Assembly (NCBI GenBank): GCA_937902445.1
Contig: CALELJ010000230.1
Coordinates: forward strand, 1-8,145
Direction: 5' to 3'
DNA: 8,145 nt
Source of the DNA: an uncultured Treponema sp.
Lineage (GTDB): Bacteria; Spirochaetota; Spirochaetia; Treponematales; Treponemataceae
Of this stretch, positions 5,484 through 8,145 are shown piece after piece. The first letter of the stretch is position 1, and every line of letters begins with the position of its first letter. The notes under the pieces were generated by a model. That model saw only the letters and a program-made list of their open reading frames with translations, was not told the origin of the DNA and searched no databases. The translations under genes were made by a program, and so were the position numbers.

Positions 5484-7559
5484 ATGGAAGATTTAGAAGA
5501 AAAAATTGACGGGCTTACTGCGTCCGCAGAAATTTCAGAAGGAAATGATTCTGATGAAATGTCATTTGAAGACCTTGGTCTTGATGAAATCACTTTAAAA
5601 GCAATTGAGAAAAAGGGATTTAAGGTTCCATCTCCAATTCAGGTTTTGGCTATTCCGCGCCTTTTGAATGGCGATGCAAATGTTATTGCCCGTGCTCGTA
5701 CAGGTACAGGTAAAACAGCAGCTTTTGGACTCCCGCTTGTTCAGACCTTGAGGGAACCTGGTGACCACGTTCGTGCAATCATTCTTGAACCTACCCGTGA
5801 ACTTGCAATGCAGACTGCTACAGAAATGGCATCATTTACAACAGGAAAATGCCCTCGTGTTGCCGTTGTTTACGGTGGTGCTTCAATGGGAGAGCAGATG
5901 CGTGCACTCCGTAAGGGAGTTGAAATTGTAGTAGGTACACCAGGCCGTGTAATGGACCTTATGGACCGCGGTGTCCTCGACATTTCAAAGATCGACTACT
6001 TCATTCTTGATGAAGGCGACGAAATGCTTGATATGGGGTTCGTTGACGACATTGAGAACATATTTGAAAGCGCAAACCAGGATTGCCGCGTTCTTTTATT
6101 CAGTGCAACAATCCCAAAAGAAATTCTCCGCATTGCCGGTCGCTTCATGGGAGACTATGAAATCGTTGAGGAGGAAGGTGTTGTAGAAGAGCCTCTTCTC
6201 ATCGACCAGAAGTACTGGGTTCTCAAGGAAAGCGAAAAAATTGAAGCTCTTGTTCGTCTCATCGATATTTCTCCGGATTTCTTTGGTCTTGTATTTGTTC
6301 AGCGCAAATGTGATGCCGATTATGTAAGCAAGGCCCTTGATGAAAAGGGGTATGAGGCTGCGGCTCTCCACGGGGACATACCCCAGGGGCAGCGTGAGAA
6401 GATTCTTGCTAGATTCCGTTCAAAAAAGACACGCATTCTTGTTGCTACAGACGTTGCAGCCCGCGGTATCGATATCGAAGGTCTTACACATGTTGTTAAC
6501 TATGAGCTTCCATTTGACGGACCGACATATGTTCATCGCATCGGTCGTACAGGTCGTGCAGGTTCAAGCGGTGTTGCCGTTACTTTCGTAAAGCCAGAAG
6601 ATACAAGACGTAAACTTAATTATCTCATCAACGCTGTTCGTAAGAGTGCGAAAGGTGAGATGACGGAGGGGTCTGTCCCTGGTGTTGAGGAAGTTCTTGA
6701 AGCAAAACGAGGAAGGCTTTTCGATGATATTAAGGCGAAAATCGGACTTAATAACATAAATTCGGTTACTTTTGATGATGATGAAGTTATTCCTATGGAG
6801 ACTGCCGAATCAGAAACTTCTGTTGCGGAAAAAGTTCCACATTTGAGAAAGGGAGATGCAATATTTGATGCTCTTGCTGAGGAACTTTGCAATGGCCAGG
6901 ATCCACAGGAAGTTGTTGCTTCCTTGCTTGCTGCAACATATGGAAGTATCCTTAGCCGCAATCGTTATGGAAAGATCACTACGGTAGGTGGTAGAAAAGA
7001 TAGAAATGGACGCGGTGACCGTGGCGGAAGGGATGCCGGCTATGAGCAGATTAGAATCTATGCACAGATGGGATGGAATGATGGTTACAGTCCAAGAAAA
7101 ATTGCGGACTTTTTCCATGATCTTCTTGGAGTTCCTGGACGCAAGGTTGACGCTATAGATATGGCAGACAACTTCTGTCTTCTTTCTCTTCCGGCAGATG
7201 ATGCACGTCGTGCAATTGAACTTTCTGAGAAGGATAAGTCTTTGCCTCATATGCACGTTGATACGAAAGTTTCACTTAGTGGTGATGAGGGTGGAAGTCG
7301 TCGTGGTGGAAGAAACCGTGGGGACAGACCTGGTCGTCGTGATGGTGGTTTTGGACGTGATAGAGACCGTGGGTTCGGTGGAAGGGACAGAGATCGCGGC
7401 TTTGGTGGTAGAGACCGTGATGCCGGACGTTTTGGTCGTGAACGTGACAGGGACAGACCTCGTGGTGGAAATCATGGCCGTCCAAATGTTCATACATCTA
7501 CACAGAGAAGTGGTAGTGCAAGTTTTTTTAAGAAATCAAGTGGTGCTACAGAATATTAA
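5484..7559 (+). CDS. deaD: DEAD-box ATP-dependent RNA helicase (CsdA/DeaD type) with RGG tail
   Basis: A 691-residue RNA-unwinding ATPase, probably for ribosome assembly or mRNA turnover. After an acidic leader come the Q motif (FEDLGL...PSPIQ, about 28-53), motif I ARTGTGKT (71-78), Ia PTRELA (103-108), Ib TPGR (152-155), II DEGD (176-179), III SAT (207-209), HGDIPQGQRE (296-305), ARGID (326-330) and VI HRIGRTGR (351-358). Residues about 520-590 (YEQIRIYAQMGWNDGYSPRKIADFF...) form a DbpA/CsdA-type RNA-binding domain. The end (605-670) is rich in RGG and RDRD with a nine-residue repeat. This order matches DeaD/CsdA, hence the symbol; orthology is inferred. Motif II has Gly178 instead of the usual Ala (codon GGC at 6015-6017). 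It is monocistronic, with a terminator at 7575. Its reading frame contains several GGGGACAGACCCC-like matches. Confidence 0.95.
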   Translation: MEDLEEKIDGLTASAEISEGNDSDEMSFEDLGLDEITLKAIEKKGFKVPSPIQVLAIPRLLNGDANVIARARTGTGKTAAFGLPLVQTLREPGDHVRAIILEPTRELAMQTATEMASFTTGKCPRVAVVYGGASMGEQMRALRKGVEIVVGTPGRVMDLMDRGVLDISKIDYFILDEGDEMLDMGFVDDIENIFESANQDCRVLLFSATIPKEILRIAGRFMGDYEIVEEEGVVEEPLLIDQKYWVLKESEKIEALVRLIDISPDFFGLVFVQRKCDADYVSKALDEKGYEAAALHGDIPQGQREKILARFRSKKTRILVATDVAARGIDIEGLTHVVNYELPFDGPTYVHRIGRTGRAGSSGVAVTFVKPEDTRRKLNYLINAVRKSAKGEMTEGSVPGVEEVLEAKRGRLFDDIKAKIGLNNINSVTFDDDEVIPMETAESETSVAEKVPHLRKGDAIFDALAEELCNGQDPQEVVASLLAATYGSILSRNRYGKITTVGGRKDRNGRGDRGGRDAGYEQIRIYAQMGWNDGYSPRKIADFFHDLLGVPGRKVDAIDMADNFCLLSLPADDARRAIELSEKDKSLPHMHVDTKVSLSGDEGGSRRGGRNRGDRPGRRDGGFGRDRDRGFGGRDRDRGFGGRDRDAGRFGRERDRDRPRGGNHGRPNVHTSTQRSGSASFFKKSSGATEY
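6372..6384 (+). repeat. GGGGACATACCCC, repeat-like match inside the helicase gene
   Basis: Matches the RAYT-associated-type motif in 12 of 13 bases, on the plus strand, preceded by C as in the intergenic copies. It encodes HGDIP, part of a conserved helicase motif (HGDxxQxxR), so coding constraint could explain it by itself. Confidence 0.4.
6668..6679 (-). repeat. GGGACAGACCCC on the minus strand inside the helicase gene
   Basis: The plus strand reads GGGGTCTGTCCC, the reverse complement of 12 consecutive bases of the intergenic motif. It encodes GSVP in a linker that is not a catalytic motif, so coding constraint is weaker than at 6372. Confidence 0.5.
7320..7459 (+). repeat. GGGACAGA-containing repeats in the helicase RGG tail
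   Basis: GGGGACAGACC occurs at 7320-7330, GGGACAGA at 7384-7391 and GGGACAGACC at 7450-7459. They encode GDRP, RDR and RDRP within Arg/Gly/Asp repeats. Most Arg codons nearby are CGT, while these sites use AGA and AGG, so the octamer stands out from local codon use. The protein tail also repeats with a period near nine residues (RDRDRGFGG, then a second RDRDRGFGG, then RDRDAGRFG). Confidence 0.5.
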
Positions 7560-7574
7560 TAGTTGATTCTAATT

Positions 7575-7611
7575 AAGAAGGCTGGTCATTATGGCTTGCC
7601 TTCTTTTTTTT
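7575..7611 (+). terminator. Rho-independent terminator of the helicase gene
   Basis: AAGAAGGC (7575-7582) pairs with GCCTTCTT (7598-7605). GTC/GGC can extend the stem inside the loop. An eight-base T tract runs from 7604 to 7611. It starts 15 bases after the stop codon. Confidence 0.88.
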
Positions 7612-7677
7612 ATTTTTATATAGGAAGTGTGTAGTTTCTTGCTTATATTCAATTATATATAAGATATAGGATAAATT

Positions 7678-8145
7678 ATGGCAAGAAAACCAAGGCTTTA
7701 TTGTGATTCCGGATTCTATCATTTGATTTTACGTGGTAACAACAAGCAGAATCTTTTTAATTGTGACGAGGACAGGACCTTTTTTATAACAAAATTAAAG
7801 AAATTTTCCAATGAACTGGAAATTGATGTTCATGCATTTTGCTTGATGAATAATCACGTACATATTTTGATTGGAAATGCCGGTCGAAATATGGGTTTAC
7901 TCGTTCAAAAACTTGCAAATAGCTATGTTTTATATTTCAATCGCAAATATGATCGTTGTGGACATCTTTTTCAAGGCAGATATAAGAGTGAACCAATTTT
8001 AGATGAAGCCTATTTCAAGATTGTTTATCGCTACATTCTTCAAAATTCTGAAAAAGCAGGTTTGGAAAAAGATATTACATCTGCCGCTGCAAGTGCTACG
8101 GGTAAGAATGTTATTGATGGTGGTGAGGAAAATCTCAGTGCTGCG
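7678..8145 (+). CDS. REP-associated tyrosine transposase (Y1/HUH, IS200-like), 5' part
   Basis: The first 156 codons of a gene that runs past the window end. The product has the Y1 transposase layout: MARKPRLYCDSGFYHLILRG at the start (typical xARxPR...YHVxxRG), the HUH motif NNHVHILI with His60 and His62, then SYVLYFNRKY, GHLFQGRYKSEPI and YRYILQNSEKAGL. By family comparison Tyr119 in the RYIxxN block is the likely nucleophile. Such enzymes nick single-stranded DNA at hairpins; the RAYT branch acts on REP palindromes and is often a single-copy domesticated gene. After residue 131 the sequence turns low-complexity (SAAASATG). AGG at 7668-7670 precedes the ATG by seven bases. The upstream region is AT-rich with no strong promoter. 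The frame is intact as far as visible. Confidence 0.9.
   Translation, partial: MARKPRLYCDSGFYHLILRGNNKQNLFNCDEDRTFFITKLKKFSNELEIDVHAFCLMNNHVHILIGNAGRNMGLLVQKLANSYVLYFNRKYDRCGHLFQGRYKSEPILDEAYFKIVYRYILQNSEKAGLEKDITSAAASATGKNVIDGGEENLSAA

Noticed and set aside
6810..7256. 148-codon minus-strand open frame opposite the helicase
   Set aside because: It lies wholly within the well-supported helicase gene and has no recognisable domain or start signal.
7272..7497. Thr/Ser-rich and His-rich minus-strand open frames opposite the helicase tail
   Set aside because: Their repetitive composition is only the complement of the RGG/RDRD-coding repeats.

Overview
The window looks like a chromosomal segment of a spirochaete, most likely a Treponema. 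This rests on moderate GC in the core genes with AT-rich accessory DNA, a loose spirochaete-style lipobox on a solute-binding lipoprotein, a DEAD-box helicase with variant motifs (ARTGTGKT, DEGD), and attC-like sites recalling the chromosomal integron known in Treponema. Genus is an inference; no rRNA or other marker is present.

Layout. (1) Positions 1-1414 look like part of an integron cassette array. Two attC-like sites (right half at 1-38, complete at 922-985) bracket one complete cassette (33-979) carrying a nucleotidyltransferase-fold protein. A second, AT-rich cassette-like segment encodes a small three-helix membrane protein, but its closing attC is not visible. (2) 1431-1670 (minus) is a small DUF2442-like gene whose 5' side touches a GGGGACAG motif. 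(3) 1740-2651 is an EamA/DMT-family exporter with a strong terminator at 2677-2711. (4) 2724-2835 is a non-coding module: two identical 18-base copies of a motif centred on GGGGACAGACCCC, enclosing two hairpins. (5) 2868-5259 is a self-contained polar amino-acid ABC transporter operon: promoter, binding lipoprotein, permease, ATPase, terminator. (6) 5260-5483 is a leader with competing hairpins ahead of a 691-residue DEAD-box RNA helicase (5484-7559) with a DbpA-type RNA-binding domain and an RGG/RDRD-rich tail, ended by a terminator at 7575-7611. (7) From 7678 to the window end is the start of a REP-associated tyrosine transposase (RAYT, Y1/HUH family).

The unifying theme is mobile and repeat DNA around ordinary genes. 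The GGGGACAGACCCC-type motifs are of the kind often found near RAYT genes, and one is encoded here. Matching sequences occur between genes (1682, 2729, 2823) and, unexpectedly, at several sites inside the helicase reading frame (6372, 6668, 7320, 7450). A different palindrome (98-118) has apparently inserted between a Shine-Dalgarno sequence and the cassette gene. I found no CRISPR array, tRNA or rRNA, and no clear multi-gene system of a new type. The best leads are the cassette array with its covarying hairpin and the RAYT/repeat network.
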